Source: JBDRMV01 sp043825615 (GTDB lineage: Bacteria; CG03). Taken from it: 64,000 bases of DNA. Positions 8,598 through 17,016 of this stretch are shown here, piece by piece. The translations under genes were made by a program, and so were the position numbers. Each line of letters opens with the position of its first letter. The stretch's first letter is position 1. The notes under the pieces are model-generated. The model worked only from the letters and a program-made list of their open reading frames with translations, did not search any database and was not told where the DNA came from. Location of the stretch: positions 179,515-243,514 of the forward strand of contig JBDRRS010000019.1 of assembly GCA_043825615.1 (NCBI GenBank), written 5' to 3'.

Positions 8598-9836
8598 TTA
8601 CCGTTTCGGAATTGAAGTCAGAATTTCGCGGGCAACATCGGGATATTTTGCGATGAAACGCAGTTCGGATTCGACGAGCGGCTTCTGCGTGTGAACGTTC
8701 GCATACCTGACAAGTTCAAGAATTTCCTTCGCCTCTTCGGAATTCTTAAATCCGACTTCTATCTTTTCATAAACATTTCTGAAACCCTTTATTCCCGAAT
8801 ACTCTCCGACGACAATCTGTCTGCCCGTTTCAACAAACTGCGGTTCTCCGCGCCCGAGTTCTTCAAAATCGTAAAGTTCGTAATTCCTTCTGTCCTTCAG
8901 CGCCCCGTCCGCGTGGATGCCCGACTCGTGCGCAAAAGCGTTCGAGCCGACACCGGGCTGATTTATCGGAATCGGCACCCTGAAACAGTAAGACGCGTAC
9001 TTCGCCGTTTCCCATGCGTGTTTCAAATTAATCCTTTTATCAAGAACGTATTTGCCGGAAAAGCCCGATGATTTCTTCAAGGCAAGAATAACCGAAACCA
9101 GGTCGGCGTTGCCCGCCCTTTCGCCCATCCCGTTCACCGTCGTGTTGATGTACGCGTCAACGCCGGCGTCAACCGCCGCCTTCGCTCCTGCGACGGAATT
9201 TGCGACGGCGAGGCCCAGGTCATTATGACAGTGCAGTTCAATCGGGATTCCGGAGGCCTTCGCGAGGAAAAAAACCCTCTCATAAATGGAGAAAGGGTCG
9301 TCAAAGCCCAGCGTGTCGCAATACCTGATTCTGTCGGCGCCTGCTTCCTTCGCAGTGAGGGAAAAAACCTTCAAAAAAGAGAGCTCTGTCCGGGATGCGT
9401 CCTCGGCATTGACGCCGACCGACTCGGCTCCGAGCGATTTTGCCTTCTTCACGCTTTTCGCCATCATTTTTATTATATCTTTCTCCTTTAATTTCCCGCC
9501 GAACTTTTTTTCAATCATCTGTTTCGAAGTTGAAATAGAAACGTTTACGGTTTTCATCCCCGGAACGTTTGAAAAGGAAAGTTCAATGTCCTGCGGAAGC
9601 GCCCTCATCCACCCCGCGAGCCGTATGGGTTTCAGAACGCCCATCTCCGCGAGACGCAGGTTGGCATTCAGGTAACTTACTTCGTGGTTCGTAAAAGGAA
9701 ACCCGAACTCGGACTGGAAAATACCCATTTTATTGAGATAGATGTTCAATATCGTTTTTTCAAGTTTGGCCAAACCCAGACTGGCCGTCTGAACACCGTC
9801 CCTGTTCGTAACGTCTATGATAAAAATTTTGGGCAT
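8598..9836 (-). CDS. Homocitrate/citramalate/2-isopropylmalate synthase family enzyme
   Basis: Acetyl-CoA-dependent condensing enzyme of the DRE-TIM family, 412 aa. Visible are NRDGVQ (about 12-16), the metal-site region HCHND, NTTVNGMGERAGN and HESGIHADG. The variant RDGVQ and the FGFPFTNHE stretch set it apart from classic LeuA, so I cannot separate citramalate, homocitrate and isopropylmalate synthase activity. I take ATG 9834-9836 because GGAGG lies at 9841-9846; an upstream in-frame ATG at 9860 lacks a site. A strong promoter lies 170 bp upstream with a structured leader. Neighbours are the aminotransferase, hom and thrC. Confidence 0.88.
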   Translation of the reverse strand: MPKIFIIDVTNRDGVQTASLGLAKLEKTILNIYLNKMGIFQSEFGFPFTNHEVSYLNANLRLAEMGVLKPIRLAGWMRALPQDIELSFSNVPGMKTVNVSISTSKQMIEKKFGGKLKEKDIIKMMAKSVKKAKSLGAESVGVNAEDASRTELSFLKVFSLTAKEAGADRIRYCDTLGFDDPFSIYERVFFLAKASGIPIELHCHNDLGLAVANSVAGAKAAVDAGVDAYINTTVNGMGERAGNADLVSVILALKKSSGFSGKYVLDKRINLKHAWETAKYASYCFRVPIPINQPGVGSNAFAHESGIHADGALKDRRNYELYDFEELGRGEPQFVETGRQIVVGEYSGIKGFRNVYEKIEVGFKNSEEAKEILELVRYANVHTQKPLVESELRFIAKYPDVAREILTSIPKR

Positions 9837-10004
9837 ATTTCCTCCACTATGCTTATTCACTCGCCTGCAATTCCCGGTTGCTCACCTCAATAGGGGGGAT
9901 TCTCCCCCCTGATTGTGCTCCTCGCACGCTTCCCAGCGCACTCGTCGCTTGTCACCCCCCAGAAGGTAAAGGATGGTTGTTTTTCACGTGCATAATCAGG
10001 GTTG

Positions 10005-10033
10005 ATTATAGATAAAACCGTAATTTAAGTCAA
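10005..10033 (-). promoter_or_regulatory. Sigma70-type promoter of the HCS-like / hom / thrC block
   Basis: Minus strand: TTGACT (-35, 10028-10033), 17-bp spacer, TATAAT (-10, 10005-10010), matching consensus in 11 of 12 positions. Transcription would start near 9998 and read through the long leader into the HCS-like gene, the aminotransferase, hom, thrC, rsmA and DUF167, which are closely packed. Confidence 0.75.
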
Positions 10034-10160
10034 AGGGACGCATCGCAAAAAAGACGGGGGGGACAGAGGGGGCTCTCCCGAATCTCTGTAATATAATTTC
10101 AAAAACAAAAATTTCCGATACAAGGAGCGGATTGATTACAAGCAAAGGGGGAAATAAAAT

Positions 10161-10189
10161 TTGCGGTTTCTGGCGTTAAAAATTATAAT
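10161..10189 (+). promoter_or_regulatory. Probable murF promoter abutting the start codon
   Basis: TTGCGG (10161-10166), 17-bp spacer, TATAAT (10184-10189). The expected transcription start falls at or next to the murF ATG at 10195, so the mRNA may be leaderless. A weak AGGA at 10190-10193 is the only Shine-Dalgarno-like sequence. Confidence 0.5.
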
Positions 10190-10194
10190 AGGAA

Positions 10195-11556
10195 ATGATT
10201 TCGCTGACATTGGGACAGATTGCCGAAATAACCCGCGGGGTTTGCATAAATGGAGAACTCCGGGGCGGAATTACGGGAATTTCAATTGACTCCCGCTCCC
10301 TGAAAAAAAACGACCTTTTTATCGCGCTGAAAGGCGAGAATTTCGACGGGCACAATTTTGTTAAAACCGCCCTGAAAACCTGCAATGCTGTTCTCGTTGA
10401 AAAACCGGTAAAAATTACAGCGCTGGAAACCGTAATAAAGGTACATTCCACTCTTGCGGCATTGCAGGATATTGCCGCATTCTGGAGGACAAAAATTTCC
10501 GCCAGCGTCATTGCGGTAACCGGCTCCAACGGAAAAACGACTGTAAAAGATATGATAACTCACATCCTCAAAAAAAACTTCCGTGTGGTTTCCGCGGAAA
10601 AAAGTTTTAATAATTTCATAGGGACGCCTCTTACCGTTCTCCGCGCAGATACGGAAACGGAAATTCTGGTTACCGAAATGGAAACAAACGTTCTCGGCGG
10701 CACGCATCTCCTGTGCCGGATTACGCAGCCTGAAACCGGCGTTGTTACAAACATCGGGAATACCCATCTTGAATTCTTAAAAAGTAAACACAACGTCTTC
10801 CGCGAAAAGAGCGAACTCCTTAAATATCTTGACTCTTCCGGAACTTGCTTCATAAACAACGACGATGCCGATGCGGACAAAATGAAAAAAAGCACCTCTG
10901 CGAAAATCGTAACTTTTTCAATTGAAAAGAAAAGCGATTTCCGGGCGAAAATCCTGCGGCAATCCCTTGTAGGGTCTTCTTTTTCACTGAAAGGAAAAAA
11001 ACTTTTTTTAAGAGTCCCCGGCAATTTCAATGTCCTGAACGCCGCCTCGGCAATCGCGGTTGCAAGACACTTCGGTCTCGGCTGGAGCGCGATAAAAGAA
11101 GGGCTCGGGTCTTTCAGACAGCAGAGCGGCAGAACAGGGATAAAGAAAATAAAAAACTGTATTTTGCTTAATGACTCTTTTAACGCGAACCCCGATTCCG
11201 TAGAAGGTCTCTGCGAAATCGTCAGGCGGGAAAAAGGGGAAAAATGTCTCGTTTTCGGCGACATGCTGGAACTGGGCGGGGCCTCCGTCCGGCTGCACCG
11301 AAAGGCGGGCGCTGATTTCGCGCTGGCTGGCGTCTCAAAAATCTTTTACTTCGGCAGATTCGGCGCCTCATTTATCGCCGGCGCAAAGAAAATAAACGGG
11401 AAAATAGAAGCGGAGGTTTTTCGGAAAAAATCAAAACTTATTAACAGAATAAAAAAAGAAACCGCACGGATTTATATCTTTAAGGGTTCAAGAAAAATGA
11501 AAATTGAGGAGGTCTTTAACGGTGTGGTTAAACATTTATCTTCTCGGAATCGTTAG
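10195..11556 (+). CDS. murF: UDP-N-acetylmuramoyl-tripeptide--D-alanyl-D-alanine ligase
   Basis: Cytoplasmic Mur ligase adding D-Ala-D-Ala to the peptidoglycan precursor, 453 aa. Domain order is an N-terminal UDP-sugar domain (SIDSRSLKKNDLFIALKGENFDGH), the central ATPase with P-loop TGSNGKTT (109-116), TEMETNVLG and TNIGNTHLE, and a C-terminal domain (NDSFNANPDSV, FGDMLELG). An in-frame TAG at 10189 fixes 10195 as the first possible ATG. It stands apart from the other envelope genes of the window (murB, ddl, ftsQA), on the opposite strand, and overlaps the following transporter gene. Confidence 0.94.
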   Translation: MISLTLGQIAEITRGVCINGELRGGITGISIDSRSLKKNDLFIALKGENFDGHNFVKTALKTCNAVLVEKPVKITALETVIKVHSTLAALQDIAAFWRTKISASVIAVTGSNGKTTVKDMITHILKKNFRVVSAEKSFNNFIGTPLTVLRADTETEILVTEMETNVLGGTHLLCRITQPETGVVTNIGNTHLEFLKSKHNVFREKSELLKYLDSSGTCFINNDDADADKMKKSTSAKIVTFSIEKKSDFRAKILRQSLVGSSFSLKGKKLFLRVPGNFNVLNAASAIAVARHFGLGWSAIKEGLGSFRQQSGRTGIKKIKNCILLNDSFNANPDSVEGLCEIVRREKGEKCLVFGDMLELGGASVRLHRKAGADFALAGVSKIFYFGRFGASFIAGAKKINGKIEAEVFRKKSKLINRIKKETARIYIFKGSRKMKIEEVFNGVVKHLSSRNR

Positions 11557-12649
11557 TTTACTAACAGACATTTCCTCCGAAATGATAAATGCGGTGATGC
11601 CCGCATTTCTGTTCGCGCTAGGAGGGGGCGGACTCACCCTCGGACTCGTCGGAAACCTCCCTGATGTTTTCCAGGGATTAACCCATTTTTTCAGCGGGTC
11701 TCTTTCGGATAAAATCGGCAGAAGAAAGCCGCTTATCTTAGCGGGTTATCTTATTTCTTCCGTTTCAAAAATTTTTATTGCCGCAACGAACGCCATCCCC
11801 GTCATAACCGCAGCCCGCGCAGGCGACAGAATCGGAAAAGGCGTCAGAACAGCGCCGAGGGACTCGCTGATAGGAGAAACAATCCCCGGAGAATATACGG
11901 GCAAGGCGTTCGGCATTCACAGAATGATGGACACGACGGGAGCGGCGGTTGGGACGGTTATGGCTTTTGTCCTCTGGAAAGCCGGTTTCGGCATTAAATC
12001 AATCATTCTGACGGGCTCGGCTGTTGCATTTCTGGCGCTGGCGCCGATTCTTATCCTGAGAGAGAAAAAAATCCGGATCAAACCCGGCGAGGGAGACACT
12101 AAAAAAGGCAAACTCTCCCCTGTTTTAATATATACGGCAATTTTTTCTGTCGGAAACCTCAGTTACCTTTTCTTCATAACCTTCATACAGATGATGAACA
12201 AGACCGGCGACAGGTCTTCCGTATCGGCCGGAATTATCTCATACATAATTTACAATCTGTTCTACGCTCTTTTCGCTGTTCCCGCGGGAAAATTCGCCGA
12301 CAGGACAAACTGCAAAAAAGGAATGCTTCTCGGAAATTACCTTTTTTTAACCCTCTGCGTAATTTTTGTTTTTATCAAAAACCCTCTGTACCTGATGCTG
12401 GCGATGGCGGTATTCGGCATCAGTCACGCATTCATAGAAGTAAATCAGAGAACGTGGGTCAGTTTATTGTCGCCGGATTCAAAAAGAGGAAAGACGATGG
12501 GCTCGTTTCAATTAATAAGAACGCTGACTCTTCTCGCGGGGGGAATAATTCAGGGAGTTCTGTGGAATATAAGTCCGGTGTACGCTTTCGTCTGGGCGGG
12601 CTCTCTTTCCGCCGTTTCGGCGTTATTTCTTACCGCCCTTCCCGTTTAA
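11522..12649 (+). CDS. MFS transporter
   Basis: Major facilitator superfamily membrane protein of 375 aa with about 11-12 hydrophobic segments. The loop 2-3 signature appears as GSLSDKIGRRKP, and a second, related motif (GKFADRTNCKK) lies in the C-terminal half. I choose GTG at 11522 because GAGGAGG lies at 11506-11512, nine bases upstream and inside the end of murF. The substrate is unknown. Its 3' end overlaps the converging HAD gene by 27 bp. Confidence 0.85.
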   Translation: MWLNIYLLGIVSLLTDISSEMINAVMPAFLFALGGGGLTLGLVGNLPDVFQGLTHFFSGSLSDKIGRRKPLILAGYLISSVSKIFIAATNAIPVITAARAGDRIGKGVRTAPRDSLIGETIPGEYTGKAFGIHRMMDTTGAAVGTVMAFVLWKAGFGIKSIILTGSAVAFLALAPILILREKKIRIKPGEGDTKKGKLSPVLIYTAIFSVGNLSYLFFITFIQMMNKTGDRSSVSAGIISYIIYNLFYALFAVPAGKFADRTNCKKGMLLGNYLFLTLCVIFVFIKNPLYLMLAMAVFGISHAFIEVNQRTWVSLLSPDSKRGKTMGSFQLIRTLTLLAGGIIQGVLWNISPVYAFVWAGSLSAVSALFLTALPV

Positions 12650-13201
12650 AGCGCTTCCGATTTGCTTCCAGTTACTGACCCTGTGTAAATTAGGGATTTT
12701 CCTGTTCGTCCGGTTCCACGGATAATCCATAAGATACGTATTTATCCCGGCGCGGGCGATTTCCTCCGCAAAATCCAGACGGTCTTCTATAAAAGCGGAA
12801 ACTTCAAAAGGCAGACCATTTATAATATCCAGTTTTCTCTGTTTCTCGCTGATAAAATAAATCTCTTTTACGGGAATGCCGTGTTTTTTCAAAAATTCTT
12901 CTGTCTGCGCTTTTGATTCAACCGGTCTTGCGGTGATTATGAAAATTTCAAAAGTTGCGGCAAGTTCATTAAGAGTTTCTTCCGCGTCTTCAAGCGCCGG
13001 CAGCTCTTTCCAGGCGGAATCACTCTGCATTATGCTGTACACTTTTTCCACGTCTTCTTTGGAAATATGAAGACACTCTTCGTAAAAATAAGAAGTTATC
13101 ATATCCCTGGTGGAAGAAACGCCCGTTATTTTTTTTATGTATTTTCTGAAAACGGCGTCCGTATCAACAATGACGCCGTCCAGGTCAACGCCCAGTTTCA
13201 T
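12623..13201 (-). CDS. HAD-superfamily phosphatase, 5'(3')-deoxyribonucleotidase-like
   Basis: A 192-aa HAD hydrolase. Motif I is DLDGVIVDTD with the nucleophile Asp, motif II is ITAR, and motif IV appears as FIEDRLDFAEE. The arrangement, with the long cap segment after motif I, resembles NT5C-type nucleotidases. The ATG at 13199-13201 is preceded by GGAAAGT; a GTG directly before it is also possible. The gene converges on the MFS transporter and follows the ferredoxin gene by about 28 bp, suggesting co-transcription. Confidence 0.78.
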   Translation of the reverse strand: MKLGVDLDGVIVDTDAVFRKYIKKITGVSSTRDMITSYFYEECLHISKEDVEKVYSIMQSDSAWKELPALEDAEETLNELAATFEIFIITARPVESKAQTEEFLKKHGIPVKEIYFISEKQRKLDIINGLPFEVSAFIEDRLDFAEEIARAGINTYLMDYPWNRTNRKIPNLHRVSNWKQIGSALNGKGGKK

Positions 13202-13229
13202 CACTTTCCGTTTTTTGATTTTGTTTTTT

Positions 13230-13418
13230 TTATTCGCTTATTTTGATTGCTTCTGCAGGACAGGAATCAGCCGCTTCCTTCACATCCTCTTCTTTATCGG
13301 CCGGGACGACATCAACTTTAACTTTCGCCATGTCGTCAGCCATCTCAAAGACATCCGGAACCGTCTGCTCGCAAAGCGAACAACCCGTACAAAGCGCCTC
13401 ATCAACAGTAACTTCCAT
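13230..13418 (-). CDS. Single [4Fe-4S] ferredoxin
   Basis: Acidic 62-aa electron carrier. Four cysteines in CTGCSLCEQTVPDVF plus a distal SCPAEAI give one [4Fe-4S] cluster, as in Thermotoga- and Bacillus-type ferredoxins. GGGGGAA precedes the ATG. The redox partner is unknown. It lies just upstream of the HAD gene and downstream of tRNA-Ser. Confidence 0.9.
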   Translation of the reverse strand: MEVTVDEALCTGCSLCEQTVPDVFEMADDMAKVKVDVVPADKEEDVKEAADSCPAEAIKISE

Positions 13419-13459
13419 AATTCCCCCTTAAATTTATTTTTTTCGCGGTCAAAAATTTT

Positions 13460-13478
13460 TCGGAGAGGGTGGGATTCG
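13460..13478 (-). repeat. Duplicated 3' end of tRNA-Ser
   Basis: A 19-bp copy of the tRNA-Ser T-arm and acceptor 3' end, identical to 13622-13640 and lying 162 bp away in the same orientation. This is the geometry left by site-specific integration at a tRNA 3' end. The 143 bp between the copies contain no gene but two perfect hairpins: an 8-bp stem at 13488-13507 and a 9-bp stem at 13584-13605. Confidence 0.75.
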
Positions 13479-13622
13479 GCTACAAGTAATCCGCCTGACG
13501 GCGGATTCTCGCAGCCCGCACCTCGCGGCGCTCGCCTTTGCTTCGCAAAACTCGCGCATCGCTGCGGTCTTCTCATCCCCCACGCGACACAAGCAGTTGT
13601 GTCGCTCTCTCCTCATTCTACT

Positions 13623-13710
13623 CGGAGAGGGTGGGATTCGAACCCACGGTGGATATAAAACCCACAGCAATTTTCGAGACTGCCCGTTTCAACCGCTCAC
13701 GCACCTCTCC
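13623..13710 (-). tRNA. tRNA-Ser (CGA)
   Basis: An 88-nt class II tRNA. The acceptor stem GGAGAGG pairs with CCTCTCC, the discriminator is G, the anticodon loop CTCGAAA carries CGA, and a long variable arm (GTGGGTTTTATATCCAC) and T-loop TTCGAAT follow. CCA is not encoded. It lies 6 bp downstream of the birA stop. Confidence 0.95.
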
Positions 13711-13716
13711 GTAGCT

Positions 13717-14289
13717 TTAATCATACACCAAAGAAGTCATACATTGCAAGCACTCTTTTAACACTTCCCCAATTGAGCCGTCTCTTCCGATAAGTTCCTT
13801 TAACGCCACGGCATTTATCCCTTCAAAATCGGTTCTGTTATTCACATTTATTCCGATTCCTATTATCTCCCCTGTAAATTTTGAACCCCTGTATTTTTTT
13901 GTAACCAGCATGCCCGCCATTTTTCTGCCGTCTCCTGAAATAATATCGTTGGGCTTTTTTATTTTTAGTTTCAGGCTGTATTTCCTGTTGAGCGCTTTTC
14001 TGATTCTATCCGCGACAACAAGCGCCGTATCAGCTCCGGCTATCGCACGTTTTGCGGGAATAAAAAGCGAAAACCATAACCCTCCCTGCGGAGAAAAGAA
14101 CTTTCTGCCGAACCTGCCGTAGCCCGTTTTCTGTTCCGCCGACAGGAACAGGACGGGAATTTCAGGTTTTTTTGAAATTATTTTTTTGATTTCGCTCTGC
14201 GTGGACAAGCACCGTTTTCTGAAAACAAAAATCCCTTCCGGAAAAGAGCTCTTGAACGTTTCCTTTAATTTTTTACCTGATAACTTCAA
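13717..14289 (-). CDS. birA: Biotin--[acetyl-CoA-carboxylase] ligase, catalytic core
   Basis: Biotin protein ligase of 190 aa, attaching biotin to carboxyl-carrier proteins. It has GYGRFGRKFFSPQGGLWFS (biotinyl-AMP loop), KKPNDI and GIGINVN. It lacks an N-terminal DNA-binding domain and its C-terminal SH3-like domain is short or absent, so it cannot be a BirA-type repressor. The start is a TTG overlapping the end of nadC by 17 bp; no convincing Shine-Dalgarno was found, so the first few residues are uncertain. Confidence 0.88.
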   Translation of the reverse strand: MKLSGKKLKETFKSSFPEGIFVFRKRCLSTQSEIKKIISKKPEIPVLFLSAEQKTGYGRFGRKFFSPQGGLWFSLFIPAKRAIAGADTALVVADRIRKALNRKYSLKLKIKKPNDIISGDGRKMAGMLVTKKYRGSKFTGEIIGIGINVNNRTDFEGINAVALKELIGRDGSIGEVLKECLQCMTSLVYD

Positions 14290-15118
14290 GCGAAAAATCC
14301 ATCGCGACGGCAGAATGCGTAAGCGCTCCTATCGAGATTCTGTCAACCGCAAGACGGGAGAAATTCAATATGCTTTTCTCATTGATGCCCCCTGAAATCT
14401 CAATCAGCGTTGCCGGTGAAATTTTGTTCTTAAGCGCAATAACTGCCGAGACGCCACTTGGACTGAGGTTGTCGCAAAGCAGCACAAAAGGCCTTATCCG
14501 TAAAATTCTCCGCGCGTCATTTATACTGTCTGTCTCAAAAATAACTTTCTTCCCTTCCAGTTTTTTCAAAACACGCTCTAACCCGGCCGCTGCAAGGTGG
14601 TTGTCTTTTACCATTATTATTTCTTTCAGATTAAATCTGTGGTTTTTCCCGCCGCCGCAGCGCACGGCATATTTGGAAAGATATCTCAGCCCGGGAATTG
14701 TTTTTCTCGTGTCAAGTATAACGGGCTTCACCGGAAATGACCATCTTTCCGAAACCAGTTCCATGAATTTACGCGTTTTAGCGGCAATGCCCGACAGAAA
14801 ACCGAGAAAATTAAGCGAGACCCTCTCCGCTGATAAAACCGAACCGGCCTGCCCTCTTATCCTGCAGACCGCCTGACCTTCTAAAACTGTTCCGCCGTCC
14901 TTTTTCAGAAGTCTTACGGTAATTCTTTTATCCCTTTTTTCAAAAATACGGGGCAGGAACGCCGCGCCGCACAAACAGCAGTCCTGCTTTGAAACAATTA
15001 CGGCATCTATTTTTTTATTCAGGTTTAACGCAGCCGAAGTGACATCTCCGAAAACAGCGTCTTCATCAAACGCTTTCCGTAAAATAAAATCCAACTCCCT
15101 TATTTCGGCTTTTTTCAT
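14273..15118 (-). CDS. nadC: Nicotinate-nucleotide pyrophosphorylase (carboxylating)
   Basis: Quinolinate phosphoribosyltransferase of NAD biosynthesis, 281 aa. Recognisable by DTRKTIPGLRYLSKYAVRCGGGKNHR, IMVKDNH and the C-terminal EISGGIN...DRISIGALTHS. I use ATG 15116-15118, the first ATG in frame; an upstream TTG at 15127 is possible. The Shine-Dalgarno is weak. nadA and nadB are not in the window. It is followed directly by birA, making a small cofactor pair. Confidence 0.93.
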   Translation of the reverse strand: MKKAEIRELDFILRKAFDEDAVFGDVTSAALNLNKKIDAVIVSKQDCCLCGAAFLPRIFEKRDKRITVRLLKKDGGTVLEGQAVCRIRGQAGSVLSAERVSLNFLGFLSGIAAKTRKFMELVSERWSFPVKPVILDTRKTIPGLRYLSKYAVRCGGGKNHRFNLKEIIMVKDNHLAAAGLERVLKKLEGKKVIFETDSINDARRILRIRPFVLLCDNLSPSGVSAVIALKNKISPATLIEISGGINEKSILNFSRLAVDRISIGALTHSAVAMDFSLEVIR

Positions 15119-15196
15119 TTCTTGCAAATCTTTGACCTGTATTTTTCAAACCTGAGCGCAGTTGCAGGTTCGATTTTTATTTAATTTTTGATTTTA

Positions 15197-15712
15197 CTAG
15201 ATGTCTTTGTGTATTATTCTGCCCTCTTTGGTCTTCACCTCTACTGACTGCTGAAGTATTCTGTCAAAATCCACGATAATTTTCATTACGTCCTTTGCGG
15301 AAGCCGCCTTCAGTATTTCCTGTTTCATGATACCGCTTTTAAGAAGGCGCGCCGCTTTGGCGACAATTTGTATATATTCCCTGTTCATTTCCGAGGGCGC
15401 CGCCACCAAAAAAAATACTTTAACGGGTTTGTTGTCAAGGGCATTAAATTCTGCGCCGTCCTTTATTCTTCCGAGACAGCAGAATATTTTTTTTACGGAA
15501 TCGTGTTTCGCATGCGGAATTGCGATTTCATCCCCTATCGCCGTCGATTCAAGATTTTCTCTTTCAATAACAGCGTCATAAAAAGCGTTACCGTCTGTCA
15601 GAACACCGTTCCCGGCAAGAACGGAAACCATCTCTTTTAAAATATCATCCTTAACCCTGCTTTTAACATCCGGAACAATCGTTTTTTCGCTTATAACGTC
15701 CTGCAAAAACAT
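15197..15712 (-). CDS. PTS EIIA domain protein (PtsN/fructose-type)
   Basis: A 171-aa protein with one EIIA domain of the mannitol/fructose/Ntr family. The phospho-accepting histidine is in IPHAKH (His67), with FFLVAAP and NREYIQIVAKAARLL downstream. No EIIB or EIIC gene is nearby, so a regulatory, PtsN-like role is more likely than sugar uptake; this is inference. A GGAGGAAAGG Shine-Dalgarno precedes the ATG, and a TATAAT box lies at 15764-15769 between it and tRNA-Gly. Confidence 0.85.
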   Translation of the reverse strand: MFLQDVISEKTIVPDVKSRVKDDILKEMVSVLAGNGVLTDGNAFYDAVIERENLESTAIGDEIAIPHAKHDSVKKIFCCLGRIKDGAEFNALDNKPVKVFFLVAAPSEMNREYIQIVAKAARLLKSGIMKQEILKAASAKDVMKIIVDFDRILQQSVEVKTKEGRIIHKDI

Positions 15713-15789
15713 CCTTTCCTCCTGCTACCTACTGTGGGGACGGCGCTTTACCTTCCAAAAAGTATTATAACCGTCTCCTTTCTTTTTAA

Positions 15790-15862
15790 AGCGGGCGATG
15801 GGGTTCGAACCCACGACCTCAACCTTGGCAAGGTTGCGTTCTACCAACTGAACTACGCCCGC
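15790..15862 (-). tRNA. tRNA-Gly (GCC)
   Basis: 73 nt with GCGGGCG/CGCCCGC acceptor stem, D-arm TAGTTCAGTTGGTAGA, anticodon loop TTGCCAA (GCC) and T-loop TTCGAAC. The discriminator is T and CCA is not encoded. It lies 17 bp downstream of the carbamate kinase gene and could be co-transcribed with it. Confidence 0.97.
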
Positions 15863-15879
15863 AATTCCGCTCTCTTTCG

Positions 15880-16830
15880 TTAATCAGGGACAATACGCGT
15901 CCCTGTTTTCCCTTCAAGAGCTTCCTCTATTTTTTCCGGACTGGTTATCAACGCTTCTTTCCCGCCGTTTTCGATAAACCTTATTATCGCCTCTATCTTC
16001 GGAAGCATACTGCCTTTCGCAAAATGCCCTTCTTGCTTATATTTCTTCGCCGCGGACAGAGTTATTTTATCAAGTTTTTTCTCATCCGGTTTGCCGAAAT
16101 TAATACATACTTTTTCCACCGCCGTGGAAATCAACAGCAAGTCCGCCTTTATATTAGCCGCAAGAAGAGCGGATGCAAAATCCTTATCAATCACAGCCGC
16201 GCAACCCTTTATTATATTTTTTTCCTCAACCCTGTAAACGGGAATTCCGCCGCCGCCGACGGCGACCACCACAAAACCGTTCTTTACAAGACATTCAATC
16301 GCTTTTTCTTCAAGAATTTCCTTGGGGTCGGGCGAAGGGACGACTCTCCTCCAGCCGCGGCCGGCATCTTCCATAATATCCCAGTTTTCCTTCTCTTTCC
16401 TTTCCTCCGCTTCCTCTTTCGTAAAAAAGGGCCCTATCGGCTTAGAAGGGTTTTGAAAAGCGGGGTCATTCTTATCGACAATAACCCGTGTTACGACCGT
16501 GACGACCTGTTTATCTATCCCACGCCTTTGAAACTCATTCGAAAGCGCCTGCTGAAAATTGTATCCAATCGCCCCCTGTGTGTCGGCGCCGCAGGAATCC
16601 AGCGGAACATTATGAATACCCATTTTCTTACCCGCTTCGCTCCGGAGCAGTATAAAACCGACCTGGGGCCCGTTGCCGTGGGTTATGACAACATTCCAGC
16701 CCTTCTCTATCATCACGGCAATGTGTTTCATCGTTTCAACCGCAGCAAGATACTGGTCGGGAACCGTCTGGTGTTTCTTGTCTATTATCAGAGCGTTTCC
16801 CCCGACGGCAACAACAGCGATTTTACTCAT
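15880..16830 (-). CDS. arcC: Carbamate kinase
   Basis: Amino-acid-kinase-fold enzyme of 316 aa, using carbamoyl phosphate plus ADP to make ATP, or the reverse. Motifs are VAVGGNALI at the N-terminus, ITHGNGPQVG, DPAFQNPSKPIGPFF, VVAVGGGGIPVY and AVIDKDFASALLA. GGGAGGAAGGAA precedes the ATG. It lies downstream of two carbamoyltransferase genes, separated from them only by a dispersed repeat. This suggests a catabolic route in which a carbamoylated compound is phosphorolysed and the carbamoyl phosphate used for ATP. Confidence 0.95.
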   Translation of the reverse strand: MSKIAVVAVGGNALIIDKKHQTVPDQYLAAVETMKHIAVMIEKGWNVVITHGNGPQVGFILLRSEAGKKMGIHNVPLDSCGADTQGAIGYNFQQALSNEFQRRGIDKQVVTVVTRVIVDKNDPAFQNPSKPIGPFFTKEEAEERKEKENWDIMEDAGRGWRRVVPSPDPKEILEEKAIECLVKNGFVVVAVGGGGIPVYRVEEKNIIKGCAAVIDKDFASALLAANIKADLLLISTAVEKVCINFGKPDEKKLDKITLSAAKKYKQEGHFAKGSMLPKIEAIIRFIENGGKEALITSPEKIEEALEGKTGTRIVPD

Positions 16831-16876
16831 TTCCTTCCTCCCTTATCTTCCTAAAACGGTAACCGGTAAACGGCGC

Positions 16877-16986
16877 GGCGGATGGTGTCTGACGGAGCCG
16901 TCAATCCGAGGAGTTTGGCAGTATGCCCGCAGGATTGCCGGAGCGAGCCGCAGACGAGAGCGTCTCCGGAAGGCATCTCCGACGCC
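16877..16986 (-). repeat. 110-bp dispersed repeat, copy 1
   Basis: Nearly identical to 49799-49908 and 55277-55386, all in the same orientation. It contains the perfect hairpin TGACGGCTCCGTCA and longer G/C-rich inverted segments (CCGGAG...CTCCGG, GGCA...TGCC). This copy lies just after the stop codon of the first carbamoyltransferase and before arcC on the transcribed strand. Confidence 0.9.
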
Positions 16987-17016
16987 GATACCGCTTATGT
17001 CAAAATCATAGTTCAT

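Larger units (their letters stand above)
9837..10194. other. Divergent intergenic region with structured leader
   Basis: No gene is seen in this 358-bp gap between the HCS-like gene (minus) and murF (plus). The minus-strand transcript would carry a leader of about 160 nt. It contains a perfect hairpin with a 7-bp G/C stem and ATTCT loop (9892-9910) and G/A-rich sequence with several short palindromes. The right half is A/T-rich with promoter-like boxes for murF. Confidence 0.6.

Noticed and set aside
9860..9860. Earlier ATG for the HCS-like gene
   Set aside because: The ATG at 9836 has GGAGG at ideal spacing; the earlier one has none.
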